NCBI GenBank assembly: GCA_900768245.1 | Contig: CAAGCE010000193.1 | Coordinates: 1-64,000, forward strand | Source of the DNA: Oscillospiraceae bacterium | Lineage (GTDB): Bacteria; Bacillota; Clostridia; Oscillospirales; Ruminococcaceae | Reading direction: 5' to 3' | Length of the DNA stretch: 64,000 nucleotides | Shown: piece after piece, positions 62,899 through 64,000 of the stretch | How positions within the stretch are numbered: the stretch's first letter is position 1 | How the letters are laid out: each line of letters starts with the position of its first letter | The notes under the pieces: generated by a model | What the model was told of the DNA's origin: nothing | The model's input: only the letters and a program-made list of their open reading frames with translations | Database searches by the model: none | Position numbers and translations under genes: made by a program

Positions 62899-63075
62899 AT
62901 GATAGAATCCAACTGTGAAACCAAGTGGAGTCAATTTGAATCCAGCGGAAGAATTTCCGATTATTTGGAATACAAAGGCATTACGACAAAAAACTACTCA
63001 AATATCAAAGGGGAACAGCGGATTGTTGATGATGACAGTAAACGGTCTGGTAATATCGGAACGCATTATAGGTGA
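62899..63075 (+). CDS. YqzL-like small protein overlapping recO
   Basis: 58 codons behind a strong AGGAGG. The N-terminal half (KWSQFESSGRISDYLEYK) matches the W-x-x-F-x-x-(S/T)G-x-x-x-x-YL pattern of YqzL, the small protein between era and recO in Bacillus. The C-terminal ~30 residues are basic and not recognised, and they overlap recO by 47 nt in another frame. Position and SD support a real gene. Confidence 0.68.
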   Translation: MIESNCETKWSQFESSGRISDYLEYKGITTKNYSNIKGEQRIVDDDSKRSGNIGTHYR

Positions 63076-63808
63076 AAATGATAAATATATAAGTGTTCTT
63101 ACAGCTGAGTACGGTACTATTGATGTCTTCGTGAACGGCGGAAATAAAATCACGGGTAAAAATCAGTCAGCTACTCAGCTTTTCTCTTATTCAAAGCTTT
63201 GCATGACCTGCAGAAAAGAACGCTTTTATCTTAACAGCAGTGAACTGATATATGATTTCTTCAATCTCAGACTTGACATACGAAAACTGACTCTCGCATG
63301 CTATTTTGGCGAAGTCATTCGTTATTCCGTTCTTGCACATAATATAATATACGAAAACGGGAAATTGTCCGATACAGAGATTATGCGTCTGACGCTAAAC
63401 TGTCTTTATATGCTTTCGGAAAATAAACGTTCTTGTGAATTTATAAAGAGCGTTTTTGAAATGCGCTTTTTATGTGAGATAGGTCTGCGCCCGCAGCTTA
63501 TAGGCTGTAAAGTATGCTACGCTTATGAAAATGAAGATTTCTTTTTCCTTATAAACCAATCATATGTTTTATGTGAATATCATTTTGAAGAAAACGGTTT
63601 GGACGAAAATGATTACAATATCAGGATAACTCCATCTCAGTTTGCTGCTCTGCAGTTTATATGTTTTACAGATATGGAACGTTTATTTAATTTCAGAGTT
63701 TCGCCGGAATCTCAGGCGAAGCTGAATGAGGTCACAGAAAAGTATATACTTGCTAATATGTCAAGATCTTTCAGATCACTTGAATACTATAAAACGCTGT
63801 TACCGTAA
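63029..63808 (+). CDS. recO: DNA repair protein RecO
   Basis: 259-aa recombination mediator loading RecA with RecF/RecR. N-terminal OB fold (TVNGLVISERIIGENDKY), helical C-terminal domain with a zinc-like site (GCKVC and LCEYH). Start ATG 63029 or 63032; the frame is open further upstream but those residues are not RecO-like. Confidence 0.88.
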   Translation: MMTVNGLVISERIIGENDKYISVLTAEYGTIDVFVNGGNKITGKNQSATQLFSYSKLCMTCRKERFYLNSSELIYDFFNLRLDIRKLTLACYFGEVIRYSVLAHNIIYENGKLSDTEIMRLTLNCLYMLSENKRSCEFIKSVFEMRFLCEIGLRPQLIGCKVCYAYENEDFFFLINQSYVLCEYHFEENGLDENDYNIRITPSQFAALQFICFTDMERLFNFRVSPESQAKLNEVTEKYILANMSRSFRSLEYYKTLLP

Positions 63809-63835
63809 CCCGCAGATACAGAAAGTGAGCTTAAT

Positions 63836-64000
63836 ATGAATAATTACTACAAGTCACTTGAATTACATAAAATTCTTGAAATGCTTTCGGAAGAAGCATC
63901 AAACACAAAAACAAAAGAAATGGCTTTAGCACTTACTCCAGAGTCCGATATTGATGTTGTCAGATCAGAAATGAAAAAAACTTCTGATGCATTTGACCTA
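63836..64000 (+). CDS. mutS2: MutS2-family endonuclease, N-terminal fragment
   Basis: Only the first 55 residues are in the window. YYKSLELHKILEMLSEEAS and the following DIDVVRSEMKKTSDAFD match the MutS2 N-terminus. Cut by the window end. Confidence 0.8.
   Translation, partial: MNNYYKSLELHKILEMLSEEASNTKTKEMALALTPESDIDVVRSEMKKTSDAFDL

Noticed and set aside
62915..63028. Longer recO start
   Set aside because: The extra 38 residues are not RecO-like and overlap the better-supported small gene at 62899 in another frame.

Overview
The window is an AT-rich chromosomal segment of a low-GC Gram-positive bacterium. It most resembles a cellulolytic Ruminococcus or a close Oscillospiraceae/clostridial relative. 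This rests on two lipoprotein GH5 glucanases, a T-box in front of tyrS, strong sigma-A promoters with 17-bp spacers, Shine-Dalgarno sites of the GGAGG type, and the Firmicutes-specific genes remA, prkC/prpC, ymfF/ymfH, ytfJ, yqfC/yqfD, ylbJ and spoVM. I see no prophage, complete transposon, rRNA operon or CRISPR array. The genus is inferred from gene content, not from a marker search.

Layout. 1-10.1 kb is the most accessory part: a GH4-like NAD-dependent glycosidase, two cell-anchored GH5 enzymes, an RND exporter with its own TetR repressor, and tyrA. 10.1-14 kb carries tRNA-Leu(CAA), two tandem TrkA-type RCK proteins and an unusual FtsA-like ATPase. 14-24.3 kb is mostly on the minus strand: prmA-parE-parC (a divergent type IIA topoisomerase), asnB, and a yceG-telA pair. 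24.4-26.5 kb is a tyrosine T-box operon (GNAT acetyltransferase, tyrS); rpmB lies convergent to it. 27-32.3 kb is a site-2 protease-scpA-scpB-ytfI-ytfJ-dac-rluB cluster. 32.3-35.7 kb is a three-gene biotin-dependent transcarboxylase-type operon. 35.7-49.5 kb is a long translation, quality-control and signalling cluster (yicC, remA, gmk, rpoZ, priA, def, fmt, yugP, rsmB, rlmN, prpC, prkC, rsgA, thiN, spoVM). 49.6-57.2 kb holds a tyrosine recombinase, the M16 pair, lgt, folD, a class B penicillin-binding protein and a small cysteine-rich protein. 57.2-64 kb is the sporulation/envelope/repair block ylbJ | yqfC-yqfD-phoH-ybeY-dgkA-era-yqzL-recO-mutS2, cut by the window end.

How the genes work together. 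The two housekeeping clusters match the classic Bacillus order but have lost members (coaBC, rpe, pgpH, cdd). Sporulation genes are spread through them, including a 30-codon spoVM, which suggests an organism with spore-forming ancestry or capacity. The GH5 lipoproteins point to surface-bound beta-glucan or cellulose degradation. The transcarboxylase operon would link oxaloacetate/pyruvate to an acyl-CoA carboxylation reaction. The signals I find most worth a second look are: a perfect 12-bp hairpin exactly between the SD and the ATG of the RND exporter; a terminator whose 3' arm is the SD of the next gene (a PBP); an 8-bp-arm palindrome filling the yceG-telA promoter; a GH4 protein lacking both metal ligands; and a topoisomerase pair with altered drug- and metal-site motifs.
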